64,000 bases of DNA from Adiantum capillus-veneris (GCA_014529385.2 CM043967.1:87529278-87593277), one strand, 5' to 3'; positions 33,427 through 44,956 are shown, counted from the first letter of the stretch. Made by a program: numbers and translations. Notes: generated from the sequence alone by a model not told the origin.

Positions 33427-33451
33427 AGACATCCTACGCGTAAGGATGTCT
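33427..33451. repeat. 24-bp palindrome, copy 3 (one extra base)
   Basis: Same palindrome with one inserted A in the right arm. A half-site (AGACATCCTAC) also occurs at 32,792. Confidence 0.85.
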
Positions 33452-34235
33452 ATTGGGGCCTAGTGAAGAGAAAAATTTATTGGGCATAGACAGTGAGATT
33501 TCACTTGTCTTAAGGGTTCCAGAACTTATTTCAGAAGTGAATTTAGACCTTGTATGTCCATTTGATGAAGCAGAAACTAAATTCAGACTTTTTCGCGTAA
33601 ATTGACCAACATCCGAGGGATGTACAGTTTCAGATTAGCAGACCTAATCCAGAACATCAGCAGTGTATAAAATACAATAGTGGTTGAGATTAATTCTCTG
33701 GTTATACAAATCATTACTAAGATAACCTCTAGCAGATAAATGCTTTGATTCGATTGCCGAAATTAAAATGCTTGTGTATAGGTATATTCAGCAACAAAGC
33801 AAGAAGTTGTGCAGAAAATGATCCTTTGCCAGGTGAGTGGTTGGATTTGTGAGAAATTGCATTGATAGTTTGATGAATTTAAGATCAGGAAGATACATTG
33901 TTAGAGACCAGAAGGTGGCAGGTGACCAAGGTAGCTTAGTGTCCACCAAAGAGAGTGTAACTCAAGCAAGGCTAGATCCGCTAGCACCGATTATTGAGGA
34001 GGGTAGTGATACTGACACTTCGTCAAAAAAATATTTCTTCATGATGGGTAGTCAACAGCCAGGAAGTTTCACATATGACGGACCAATGCTAGGATGAAGC
34101 ACCTCCCTGAATCCTTTGAATGATTCCAAACTCACTATGATCTTCTTAGAAGGAATAAACTCAAGGGGAGCCCTAGTCTATTTTGACTATCGAGGACGCA
34201 AGTGCATTTGTATCAAAGAGAGGCCAACTTAGAGA

Positions 34236-34671
34236 TTGGATATAATCCGAGTCTATGATGATGGAAATAGATTCCGAGATGAAAAGGGGAACCACTATCC
34301 GATAGTTAGTAACCCTGAAGGTTACAACATATATGGAGATAATGTGGCGAAAGGGAAAATGTTTTCAAAAGCTCAAGAACCGCCACCAAACATTGATCGG
34401 CCCGGAGCTATTTTTATGTATGATAAGAAAACAACAAGAGTTCCAACTTATAACGAGAACGTGGGAATCTACAAGCATGAGAGTGAGGGTATAGTCGCTT
34501 ACTTTCGCAGCAAAGAACCATACGTAAACGAATTAGGAAAAGACAAGGTTCTTTACTTATTCTCTTATGAAACTGCCATGGGAAAGGGTATAGTTTTTGT
34601 TGATAGAGATATGGGAGAATACCAGCGTATTCTCCCAGAGGAGGTAGAAAGGGAAACAGGTCCATGAGCAT
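34236..34671 (+). pseudogene. N-terminal gag extension of the Athila-like element
   Basis: Open 143-codon frame (MDIIRVYDDGNRFRDEKGNHY ... LFSYETAMGKGIVF), with related open stretches before and after separated by stops (34,095 and 34,665). It sits between leader and gag. No domain is recognised. It could be an additional ORF of the kind some Athila and Tat elements carry, or part of gag. Confidence 0.4.
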
Positions 34672-34848
34672 CAACATATGCCCCTGAAGAAGTTCCAAGA
34701 GCCACCTACACCCCAAGTAAGTCGACAAATCCCTTTTCTGATGAGTATGACGCTACCTCACATTTCACCCGCGACCGCAAGCACTAACAACCAAAACCCA
34801 CCAGAAAACCAGCCATCATTGCAGGTATGGCTCTGATAGAGTGCTACA

Positions 34849-36630
34849 ATGGAACTAGACCGAAACGGAGATGGTTATCAGGCCGCACGAGGGCTAAGGG
34901 ATTTGCAAGAACCACCACTCTATTCAAGGTATCAAGGAGAGAGTAAGCCAAAGACTCAAGGGTCAATAGAGCGTGGGGGACAACCCATAGAACGAGTTCG
35001 AAGAGATGAACCACCTCCAGTGAGAACCGTTAGAAATTATGGCTTAGGAGCACCACTAGGAGAGGAACCAGCCTATTACAGAAGACCTGAGGAGGTATAT
35101 CAATTAGGACGTGGAGATCCAATGATGACGTTTGTACACCATCGCAGAATTAGACCTTCTCAAGTGCAAAAATGGGTAAACAAGAAATACACAGGAAGCA
35201 GAGACCCAAGAGATCATGTAGCATCCTTTGTGCGTGTAATTAGAGCCGAAGAGGTGTTAGACTTCCCTACCCAATTTGTAGGGTTTGGACTAACCCTAGA
35301 GTATGATGCTGCCACTTGGTTTGACTTTGTAGAGCGTAGAGACTTTGAGTCTATGGAGGAAGTGTTTGACGAGTTTATCGAGGAATTATCACAAAGGGAG
35401 ATAGCTCATTATACGGTCTCACAAATCCATAAATTCAAACAGAAAGATGGATAATCTGTACGAAAGGCATCCCTAAGACTAAAAAGATATGTTAAGGTTT
35501 GTCCTGTTGAAGAACTGCCAACCCAGTCCAGACTTATGCTGATATTCATCCAAGGAATAAGGAATGCGGATCTCCAGAAAGACTTACATATGAAGAGGAG
35601 CATGACGTTGAATGAGTTGACCAAGGAGACTCTTTACCTGGTGGACAATTGTGCGGTCTACAAAGAGGGGGAGTTCAAGGACCTTGATGACGATTCATCT
35701 TCACAACAAAGTGGAAGCAAGTCTTCTAAGACATCACCAAAAGGAGAAGTAGCTGTAAACCAAGAGAAGCTTATAGACGAAGTGCTAAAAAAGATTAACT
35801 TGTACGCCAAACCCCAGGCTAAACAGCCCAAGTGGTGTGCTATTGAACAAAAATGGACAAACCATGGAACCGAGGAATGTTATTATAACAAGGGATATGT
35901 GAGAGAGAGACCTTATGCTCCCCAAGCTCCGATAGCTTCTCCTCAAGTTCCACCGATGCCTAATCTTAATGGATATGCTGAAAACCCTGTCTATTATCCA
36001 CCAGAAGAGCCCTCGACACCAGAACCATGGAGCATAATAGGAAATACAGGACCACCAACAGCTACATAGGCAGTAGGAGAAGGAAGATACAATTTAGATG
36101 AACGAACATTGTTGTTCATAGCCAACGGAGGCATGGGCGGACAGAGACATGCATACCAACAAAGAGGAGCTCAAAGAGCACCTCAACAACCCAAGGGACC
36201 CTGCTACAAGTGTGGTGGAGACCATTGGATACGAGACTGTCCTCATGATGAAATCATTAGAGTCAACGCATATTGCACTGAGTGTGGAGTTACTCATTTC
36301 ATCCCCGATTTCCCTACAAACCTGAGCAAAGGAGCAAAAACCACCTTGAACATGCTAGAAACAGTACCTTCCAATGGAGGATCAGAAAATGAAATGGTAA
36401 TACCCATTCAGGCAGTAATATGAGCCCAAGCTCAAAGAAGGATGAGCAGACCCATAGTTAAAGAACCAAAAACCGACGCCCAAAGTTCAGAAACAAAAAA
36501 TCAGAGAAGCACTTGGAAAGCTAAAAAGGCGCGTAGGATAGCCAAGAAAGAACGAGAACAAACAGCTCTATCTGAGAAGTTGAAACAAACAAAGGATATA
36601 TTAGAGAGGTTAGAGGATCTAGCTAGCTAA
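34849..36630 (+). pseudogene. gag: Gag of the Athila-like element
   Basis: One frame from 34,849 to TAA 36,628. Gag core QVQKWVNKKYTGSRDPRDHVASFVRV, LEYDAATWFDFV, QIHKFKQKDG, then SVRKASLRLKRYV. A CCHC knuckle (CYKCGGDHWIRDC) and a degenerate second one (CTECGVTHFIPDF, last Cys lost) come near 36,200-36,315. A Lys/Glu-rich coiled-coil-like tail follows (WKAKKARRIAKKEREQ ... EKLKQTKDILERLEDL). Internal stops: TAA 35,452, TAG 36,067 and TGA 36,421, all one C-to-T step from Gln or Arg. Confidence 0.8.
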
Positions 36631-36641
36631 GCTCACACACC

Positions 36642-38153
36642 ATGGCAACCGTAGCACCCAAGGAAATAGCAGAGCCCAAAAGTGCGAGATCAGGAGGATC
36701 GGTACTGGAAGACAAGGTAAACGAGCAGTTGGATGCACCTTTAAAAGCTTATGAAGCTAGACTCAAAAAGAACCAAACCGAGGAGCAAAGATGGATGACC
36801 TATCCATATGCAGAAATAGAAAAATAGAGGTTGGAAATGTGTAAAAAGATGATAGAAACAGCTCAATCATTGATGGAAGACACGTTGGGTAAACCTGCAA
36901 ATTGGCATGAGGCACCAGCTCCAACCCCTATCCAACCAACTTTAGAGAAATATGTAGAAACAAAGGAAAGACTCACTAATGCCTATGAATCCAGAGGAGA
37001 GCCTATCATAGTGCCAAATACCATAGATGAAGCAAGTGACGGGTTCCAGCCTAAAACATTGACAGAAATGGGTAAGGATTGTAACGGTCTAGACGATCTA
37101 TAGAAGCAAATCCGAGAGGCCAATGAGGCTAATAGGATGAGTAACCACATGAATAGCACCAGAAAAGAACAGAATGTAACCTTACCTCCTATTGAAGAAT
37201 TTTAGGCGAGATCACAAATGAACTTTGAGATACATTCACAAGGGGGAGACCATGGATCAATTAGTTCGGGGCACAGCCAACCAGACTCGCTGAGAACTTT
37301 ACCCTCTTACCTAGGAGAGTATGAATCCAAGTCAGAAGTGAGAGAAATCCCATCTCAAAGACTTTCTTCTAACAAAGTGATGGATTCGCAAGGATTGATT
37401 GAGTTATTGTCCACCCCTGTGGCATGCACAATCACATTAGCAGAACTCCTAAGGTTACGGCCAAACATGTGGACCACAGTAGGTAAATGCCTAGAAAAAT
37501 TTGGATTAAGAGACCCCACCATGAGGCTACAGGAAGGGATCAGAGAGTTGGACAGACCTCAACTTAACACTAGACCAGTACCATTAAACAAGGTTGGAGA
37601 GTATTGTGAGGGAGAAGATGGAAACACCACGCTACCAGTAGAATTCCAAGGAGTAGTTTCCAAGGCTATTCTTGACAGTGGAGCGGGATTTGCTATCGCC
37701 ACCAAGGAAATCTGGAAAACATAGGGAAAACCAGCTTTGAGGGCTACCATAATGAAATTGCAATTGGCAGATGGGTTCATGGAGAAGCCTCTAGGACTCT
37801 TAGAGAAAGTGATTGTCACTTCGTGCAAAATCGAGTACGAGCATACATTTGTAATAGTCGATTTCGACAAAAAGAACAATTATGAGATCATCTTGGGACG
37901 ACCATTCATGCGACAATTGAAGATGGTCCAAGATTGGGGTTACGACCACATATACCTCAGACATGGCGAGACAACAACTAAAATACACCTAAAAGACCAT
38001 AGTTACAAAGATGTGAACCAAACACCTGTGGAAGAGTTTGATTCAGCTACAGTAGTAGGATCAGAACTCCCGGCATGGTTAGGGAAACAAAAAGAGCTAT
38101 GGATGTGCGGAGCTTCACATTGTGGAAGCCATGCGTCTCAGAAAGAGCGATAG
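36642..38153 (+). pseudogene. pol: Separate pol ORF start with aspartic protease, Athila-like element
   Basis: A new frame opens at ATG 36,642, 11 bases after the gag stop, so gag and pol are separate ORFs here. After a charged linker (stops TAG 36,825, 37,101 and 37,203), the protease reads GVVSKAILDSGAGFAIATKEIWK with an intact D-S-G-A, followed by MKLQLADGFMEKPLG and YEIILGRPFMRQL. TAG 37,722 sits where relatives have Trp (a G-to-A change, or C-to-T on the other strand). The frame shifts near 38,090. Confidence 0.8.
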
Positions 38154-39240
38154 AAGACAAGGAGTATATTCCAGAACCTTTTCCTAAAGATGCCTTGGAA
38201 CCTCTAGAATGGGAACACATACTAGCAACATTGGATGTCTGTACCATTACAGAGAGTCCAACAACAAAATTTTGCGATAAGGATGGCTATGATGTGCTAC
38301 CCTATTACATGGTAAGCATTATACTAGGAGAAGATGAGACGGTAGAACCACCAGAACAAGAAGAGTTTTATAACTCCTTTGAACATCTGGAAGTAAATGA
38401 TGATGCAGATAATGAGTGTTCAGACACCTCAAGTGAGCGTGGAAGGGAAACTCAGAATATCAAGTTTTATGATTTCTCTCAACACCCTAGATGCCAGGAA
38501 CGTTACAGGAAGAAACGATCAGGAAACAAAGCGAGAGAGAAACTGATGCCCAGGATAAAAGGTAAAACTCACTATTTGATGCTTGTAAAAGCAGAGGATT
38601 GTGTGAAAGATCAAATATCAAGAAGATTCTCAAAAAATCGAAGGGAATGAACGTGAGAGGAAATAAAACAGGAACGAAAAGCTAAAACAGAAACAAAATC
38701 ACAAAAATCTCAAAAACCAAAAAAAGAAACAACAAAAGACCAAGAGTGGACCAGACTGGAGCGTAAACAGAAATACCAAGAATTGAAACGGTCTTTAAGA
38801 GAGATATGGACTACTCAAGAAGACAGTGACGGTAAAGGGGAGTCAGAAAAGGGGAACATGAATGTACCATCACACTATCGAAAATTTACTATCCAGGACA
38901 GAAAATTCATCATGACACCACCAGTCAGGGAAAGAACCAACCAAGAATCCTATGATGGGCCAGAAAATGCAAAAAGTATAGACCTTGGAGAACTAGGTGA
39001 AAAACCTCAGTTGGTCTATATAGCAAATGATTTAGAGCTTGAAGAAGAAGAACAACTAACACAACTTCTCAAGAAGTATAAAGATGTGTTTGCATGGTCC
39101 TATAAAGACCTCAAAGGACTTGATCCATCGATATGCCAACATACAATTCTTTTGAAATCGGATGCAGAACCTAGAAAACAACGTCTTATACTGATAATGA
39201 CACATTTGCTAAACGAATCAAAGAGGAGATTGATAAACTG
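38075..39240 (+). pseudogene. pol: Linker between protease and RT, Athila-like element
   Basis: Frame 2 from about 38,090, with one stop (TGA 38,648). It is acidic then strongly basic, and ends with the pre-RT segment typical of Gypsy elements: QLTQLLKKYKDVFAWSYKDLKGLDPSI. A shift near 39,190 leads to the RT frame. Confidence 0.75.
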
Positions 39241-40640
39241 ATGGAAGCTGAATTCATCTATGAAATCGAACATACAGATTGGGTGTCACCCATTGTGGCA
39301 GTTCCCAAAAAGAATGGAAAACTGCGAGTGTGTGTAAACCTCAAAAAGGTAAATGTAGCCACCATAAGGGATAATTATCCCTTGCCAATCACAGAACATG
39401 TACTTGAGCGAGTTGCCCGGAAACGGGCTTATTCCTTTCTGGATGCGTTTTCGGGATACAACCAATTGGCAATAGCAAGGGAGGATCAACACAAAACAGC
39501 GTTTGCCACAGAATGGGGGATTTATGCGTATCGAGTTATGGCGTTTAGCTTAACTAATGCCCCAGCTACCTTCCAAAGGTTAATGACTCACGCATTCAAG
39601 GAATACCTAAGAATATTCTTAGAAATTTACATGGATGATATTTGTGTACACTCTCTTCTACGAGAGGAACATATTGACCATTTGCAAAAGGTATTTAAAA
39701 AATGCAGGACATATTGAATCTGTCTTAACCCGGAAAAGTGTGTATTCATGGTTAAGCAAGGCCGCATCTTAGGACACATTGTCTCAAGAAATGGCATAAC
39801 CACTGACCTAGACAAAGTCAAAGTCATTGTAGACCTACCCAGGCCTACTAATGCGAAACAAGTTCAATCCTTCATGGGACACTATGGATATTATCGAAGA
39901 TTCATATACATGTATGCGGTTATCGCACAACCTCTGTATCATTTGCTAGTCAATTTCAATTGGACCGAGGAGTGTGAAACTTCATTCCAAAAGCTGAAGG
40001 AAAACCTTATATCAGCACCTGTACTCAAGGCACCAGATTGGGAAAAGATATTCCATGTTCACATTGATGCTTCTCATATGCAATCGGGAGTATTCTGGCT
40101 CAACCTGGAGACGGAACAATGGATTTTCCGGTTTGCTATGTGAGCCAACAGCTAAACAGTGCGGAAAAAAACTACACAACCACCGAGCAGGAAGGGTTAT
40201 GAATGATTTATGCTGTAAAGAAATTTCGGCATTATTTGCTCGCAAACAAATTTGTGTTCTTCACAGATCATCAAGCTCTTTTGTATCTGGTAAATAAATC
40301 ATGCAATACAGGGAGAATCGTACGCTGGTTTATTACATTGCTAGAATTTGACTTCACAGTGGTAGTCAAAAAGGGTAAAACCCATCTACGAGCAGATCAT
40401 CTTTCAAGGATACACAACGAGGAAGCTCCTGAAGGAGTAGATGATGACATACCACATGCTTATCTTTTCAATATTGAAATGGTACACAAATGGTCTCAAG
40501 AAATTGTTAGCATTCTTTCCTTTGGAAGTGGGTTTGATAATACGGAATACAGATCCAAGCAACAAATAATTCGACAAACAAAAAACTTCCAGGACGGCTG
40601 TATCATTTTGGATCGGACCAAATCCTACGATTATGTATAA
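39196..40640 (+). pseudogene. pol: Reverse transcriptase and RNase H, Athila-like element
   Basis: RT: EAEFIYEIEHTDWVSPIVAV, PKKNGKLRVCVNLKKVN, YSFLDAFSGYNQLAIA, AFSLTNAPATFQRLM and catalytic YMDDICVHS (about 39,631-39,657). TGA 39,715 is then in frame before ICLNPEKCVF. The RNase H start (HIDASHMQSGVFW) is followed by a shift near 40,120, the stop TGA 40,194 and RHYLLANKFVFFTDHQALLYL, ending ADHLSRIHNEE. It is homologous in order to the Tat-like copy but has no second RNase H. Confidence 0.85.
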
Positions 40641-41069
40641 ATCCGGAAGAATTCGAGTGCTACCTTGAAGAGGCACATGTCCAAGATTGTGCATTTCATT
40701 GTTCAACAGTGAAAACATACCAGAGACTGAAACAATTGAGGGTTTCTTGGCCAACTATGTATGCGGACACACATTCTTATGTTACCAATTGTATTATATG
40801 TAGTGCCAAACGACCAATGGATCACGCGACATTGTTTTAGGTAAACATTGCACTTGCATGGAGTCAATATATCATTGACTTCTTAACCACGAGGACGTTC
40901 CCTGAGAACATCACAAGAGCATGGAAAAAAGCTATAGAGATGGAAGCTCGTGACTTCCAGATAATTGAGAACCAACTCTATAAGAGAGGAAAGGACAATC
41001 AACCTGGAATCTGTGCAAGTGAAAGCGAATACCTGGCTGATTCTAGAGCATGCACATAGCTGTGTCGCG
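40641..41069 (+). pseudogene. pol: Integrase N-terminal fragment, rearranged
   Basis: Reads an integrase zinc finger (NPEEFECYLEEAH ... FHCSTVK ... WPTMY ... CIICSAKRP), then TAG 40,838. After it comes the segment that normally lies before the zinc finger (WSQYIIDFLTTRTFPENI ... YKRGKDNQ ... SEYL). The order is therefore partly repeated, as if a second copy had been joined. It ends at the E5 boundary. The DDE core is absent. Confidence 0.65.
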
Positions 41070-41519
41070 GGATATGTGTTCGCTACGTGAGCCGGGCAAG
41101 CGCCGGGCCTCTCGCTGTGGGACGTGTGAAAGAGAGAGAACAAGAGACAATGACGGCTCTGCCAATCACCGCAATCATCAATTAATTGAATATTACTTTG
41201 AGTACAATTTATCCTTAGCCGAGGCAGGCTGTTAACAGCACCGTCACTTGGATCATTTGCTAACCAAGAGTTTAAGCTCCCGCTTTACAGTATTAACCGG
41301 GCCGTTAACGACACCAGAAAAAATTCTTAATCAACTTCTGATGTTGGTGATGGAAATATTCTTATGTCGCTTCATCTGCTTCAAATACCTCACGGATTCT
41401 GCAAGCTTCGACTCTTCTCTCTGTCTTAATCATTAAGCATCAGTTATTGTCAATTATCCTGTAACTTCCTGCTTTGCTAAGCTCTAACCCTTTTTCTTCT
41501 GCCTTGACTCCTTGCTTAA
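41070..41519 (-). repeat. E5 left terminal repeat (3' LTR)
   Basis: Close match to 44,036-44,490. The left boundary is shared exactly at GGATATGTG. The right boundary is where similarity ends (CCTTGCTTAA), so the true LTR may be slightly different in extent. Confidence 0.75.
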
Positions 41520-42370
41520 GCTCCTTACCATCATCAAACTCGCTTAACTGTTAAACATATGAAAAATGAAATAAGGCTTATACCCTATCATCAATGTACT
41601 AGCTTAATCATTAGGTAGCTGTCCATCAAAAATCTCTGAACTGTATTCGTCGTATCTTCAAAGCATTCAATCATGGATAGCTTGTTTAGTGAACCCCGCC
41701 AGACTCAAGTGCTCCAGTTAATGATGCACACGGCTTGACCATTAAGCTCTCTTTAAGGAACCCTGTCAGGCTCAAGTATGCCTTACTCTGTCTGCACACG
41801 GAATGGACATCAAGTCCTTTACCTCAAGTTCTGTTAGCAGAACCAACTCAAAAGATGTGAAGATACTTCATTAATTGTCCAAAGAAGTTAGCTAGAAGCC
41901 ATACATGTAATCTTATTGAATGCATAGACAAAAACTCTTCTAACTTAGCATAATCTAGAAAACAAAACCTTGCATCATGCAGCCTGCTACATTAGGCATA
42001 TGGTATCCTCTGCACCTGCAACTTGCACTTTAGTAGCCCCCAGGATCAAATGGGATAATAAGAAATTGTCCACACACTGGAGAAACATAATAGCCACATG
42101 AGCATACATTTCTTGTATCAATCAACATCAAGAATTTCTGGTTCAAATATGCTACCCTTGGTGCAAATAGCACGCAATTACTATGCATACTGATCAATAT
42201 CCATCCTTATTGAATCTGCTTATGAATATCCCTAGAATCTCCTGGATCAAACACCATCGATATCACATAGCATTGATGGGATCCACAATATACTAGATCT
42301 TCACCTGAAGCACAGTGCAACACCCACATCCCGTAAATTTTTGGCAACTTAAGCTCATTACCAGAAAGCA
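41520..42370. other. E5 internal non-coding region
   Basis: About 850 bases between the Gag ORF stop and the left repeat. AT-rich, with no ORF of note and no recognised motif. Confidence 0.5.
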
Positions 42371-43983
42371 TTAAAGAAATCTGGCTCCCTTTACTGGCAA
42401 CCAAGACATCACTGACATAAGCATCAATAGGAATATCATCAATAGCATCCAAATCCAACCACATCTGGCACATTTTCCAAGCAAATGAAAAACCCTGTGC
42501 ATTTTATGCCGTATCAAGTATGATTTAGCATCATCACCCCCTCTAGCTTCATAGCCATCAAGAAAAACTTTGGGAGTCTCTCGACCTGTATCATCAGACA
42601 AATTTTCACATGTTGGGATTGCAGCTTGATCATGAAAAACAGCTTTATCATGTAGATCTTCATCCATAACATCCTCGGGAAAATCACCCTTGGAAGTCTC
42701 AACATTAATCAAAACTGTAGGAGTTATCTCCTCATGCAGTTCATCTACAAGCATAGATGTAAAATCCCTGTCGATAACCTGTTCAAAATCAATATGATCC
42801 AAGCAATCTTCATACTCCTTGATATCATCCTCTGCTTCCTCATTTACATCCATGTTACTTAGCAATACATTATAGAGATGTAAAGGCTCATCTAGCATCC
42901 CCTCTGAAGAGGTATATGCATCAGAAAGCTCTTCTATACTATCATAAACATCTTCTTCAGATCTAGACAGAAATTCATCGATTATAGGATCCTCTTCTGT
43001 GATAGCATCATCTACAAGCATATTGTTAGTAGCAATCATAGGTTCATTGACATCATCAGGCTCATCCTGTGCTGGGTCCACAATCTTGGTCACTTCATCA
43101 GCTACTACTGTGTATATAATAGCTTTGTTTATGCAATCATCTGTAGCAAACATGTTGTCCTGCTTGCTTATAGTGCTGATAGTTTTTGAAATATCCTGTA
43201 TAGGCTCATCTGCTTGATGAGCCCCTTCAGAATAACCCATGTCAAGGTCAACAGCTTGTGAACCACTTGCTATACAGTCTATGTCTTCACTGGAACCATT
43301 ATTAGAGGTAGCGTCCATGCAAGCAATCTTTGAAAAAAATTCATATAAATCTATTCCAATATTAAATTCATTGTTTACCTTTTCTTCATTGCTCAAATTA
43401 AGCTCCTCTGAAACTGAATCTGCTACTTCAAGCTTAGCATTCTCTTTGGCTTTACTTCTTGCAGAAATATGCTCCCATAATTCATCATAGTTGAGGATCT
43501 GCATATGATCCCCTTCACCTTTACTGAAGACAACCTTATTTCGTTCTGTAATCTCCTTTATGTTCCGATCTAGAATCTTTGAGCTTTCGTAAATAAATTC
43601 CTCTGTAAAATACTCCCACCGTGTGGGATATTCTTCTGCCAGTTCTTGAACCTGCTTTTTAAAATCCGAGTTTACAACCTCCTCAAAAGCTGCAATCATC
43701 CGATCTTTTGGAACATTTTGGCTCTTCATCTCAGCTTCGTAACATGCAATAAAACCTTCTGGATCATATCCCTGAAAATGATAATATTGCTCCCAAACAG
43801 CATCAAGTGCTAGCTCTACAGCATCATCAATCTGCTTTTTTATCTGCATGGCTTTTGCTTCCTCCAGATACCCCTGAACCAATTCCATCATTTTTGGCAA
43901 ATCTGCAAAACTGCTAGATTTTTTTCAAATCCATTGACATTGAAATCTTCAATAAACTTCTTTAACTGTTCTGGCATCTCCAT
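42371..43983 (-). pseudogene. gag: E5 Gag-like protein with long acidic tail
   Basis: The start I prefer is ATG 43,983 (MEMPEQLKKFIEDF). A shift in an A7 run (43,918-43,926) separates it from the main 509-codon frame ending at 42,371. The N-terminal third (FQGYDPEGFIACYEAEM ... DRMIAAFEEVV ... WEYFTEEF) lines up with E6 Gag (FNGKDVTKYLREYVKEM ... GEMIQRFELVV ... WEELKVDLKEEY) in spacing and key residues. The remaining 350 residues are very rich in Asp and Glu and have no zinc knuckle. Apart from the one shift the frame is clean, so decay is recent. Confidence 0.6.
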
Positions 43984-44006
43984 CTTTACCTCCCACCCCG
44001 GCTCAT

Positions 44007-44024
44007 TTCGCGTCCGGTTCACCA
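44007..44024 (-). promoter_or_regulatory. E5 primer-binding site candidate
   Basis: TGGTGAACCGGACGCGAA on the minus strand, 11 bases from the terminal repeat. It is nearly the same as the E6 and E7 sites at 50,808 and 59,866. The tRNA is not identified. Confidence 0.55.
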
Positions 44025-44035
44025 CAGATGTCAGG

Positions 44036-44490
44036 GGATATGTGTTCGCTACGTGAGCTGGGCAGGCGCCGGGCCTCTGGCTGTGGGAGGTGTGAAAGAG
44101 AGAGAACAAGAGACAATGACAGCTCTACCAATCACCGCAATCATCAATTAATTGAATATTACTTTGAGTAGAATTTATCCTTAGCCAAGGCGGGCTGTTA
44201 ACAGCGCAGTCACTTGGATCATCTGTTAACCAGGAGTTTAAGCTCCTGCTTTACAGTATTAACCGGGCGCTTAACGACACCGGACTTAACAAAATGCTTA
44301 ATCAACTTCTGATGTTGGTGATGGAAATCTTCTTATGTCGCTTCATCTGCTTCAAATACCTCGCGGATTCTGCAAGCTTTGAGTCTGCTCACTACCTTAA
44401 TCATTAAGCATCATTTATTGTCAATTATCCTGTAACTTCCTACTTTGCTGAGCTCTAACCCTTTTTCTTCTGCCTTGACTCCTTGCTTAA
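44036..44490 (-). repeat. E5 right terminal repeat (5' LTR)
   Basis: Homologue of 41,070-41,519 at about 95 per cent by eye. Confidence 0.75.
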
Positions 44491-44952
44491 CTCTGCCCTT
44501 TTTCGAGCCTTTGCTTTGTTTCTCTAATCCAGAGAGAGAGAGAGAAATAGTCTTTGTCCTACCCCTGTTCAAGCTTGAGAGCGAGAGAAGAGAGAAAGCT
44601 TCCCTCTTCTACTTCTACGAGCACCTGAATCCCCTTTGCTTCATCTCCCTCAAGCATCTCAAGGGCCGAGAGAGATATGAGAGAGAGCGAGAGAAAGCCT
44701 TGCTTTGTATTACCGACACGAGAACGAGAGAGAGCGGGAGAGAGAAGCTTTGCCTCGTTTACCTTGCCGATTATGAGAGCAAGAGAGAGAGAGAGAGAGT
44801 GTGTCCTCCTTGCTAAGCTGAGAAAGAGAAAGAGAGAAGGTTTGCCTCCTTTACCTCGCCGAGCATGAGAGGGAGAGAGAGGGAGCTTTGCTCCTTGCTC
44901 CGACTCCCACCTTCCTCATATCCTGCTCATGCCGTTTATCTCCCTCATACTC
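44491..44952. other. GA-rich low-complexity region
   Basis: Repeated GAGAGA tracts from about 44,520 to 44,890. Open frames here are compositional. It may be part of the E5 5' LTR missing from the 3' copy, or flanking DNA. Confidence 0.5.
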
Positions 44953-44956
44953 TTAA

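Larger units (their letters stand above)
32115..34235 (+). other. Long leader with palindromes and diverged short repeats
   Basis: About 2.1 kb without a convincing gene. It contains three versions of a 24-bp palindrome, and repeated phrases such as CTCAAGGGGA and CATCAAGGGGA (near 33,028, 33,105, 33,388 and 34,158) and CCAAACCAAA (near 32,993 and 33,068). A short frame at 33,837-34,097 may be the start of an N-terminal gag extension. Confidence 0.6.
31159..41069 (+). mobile_element. Athila-like Ty3/Gypsy element, decayed, 3'-truncated
   Basis: 5' LTR, tRNA-Asp-type PBS, very long leader, gag with CCHC, protease, RT, RNase H and a fragment of integrase. The PBS type and Gag style (QVQKWVNKKYTGSRDPRDHV, FVERRDFESMEEV) fit the Tat/Athila branch. 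It interrupts or abuts the 5'-truncated copia H at 31,158. At 41,070 a gag-only element begins and I cannot find the rest of the integrase or the 3' LTR. About ten in-frame stops and at least three frameshifts. Confidence 0.8.
41070..44490 (-). mobile_element. E5: gag-only, non-autonomous LTR element
   Basis: Two direct repeats of about 450 bp (41,070-41,519 and 44,036-44,490), both beginning GGATATGTGTTCGC, flank 2.5 kb of unique sequence with one long minus-strand ORF. A PBS-like TGGTGAACCGGACGCGAA lies 11 bases inside the right repeat (minus strand). It differs by one base from the corresponding 18 bases of the E6/E7 site. Only a Gag-like protein is encoded. No protease, RT or integrase is present, so it would depend on a partner element. 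Confidence 0.7.

Noticed and set aside
42999-43490. Plus-strand ORFs opposite the E5 Gag-like frame
   Set aside because: Shadow frames produced by the Asp/Glu-rich codons on the other strand.
44445-44816. ORF of 123 codons rich in Arg-Glu repeats
   Set aside because: It is a translation of GAGAGA low-complexity DNA, with no homologue or domain recognised.
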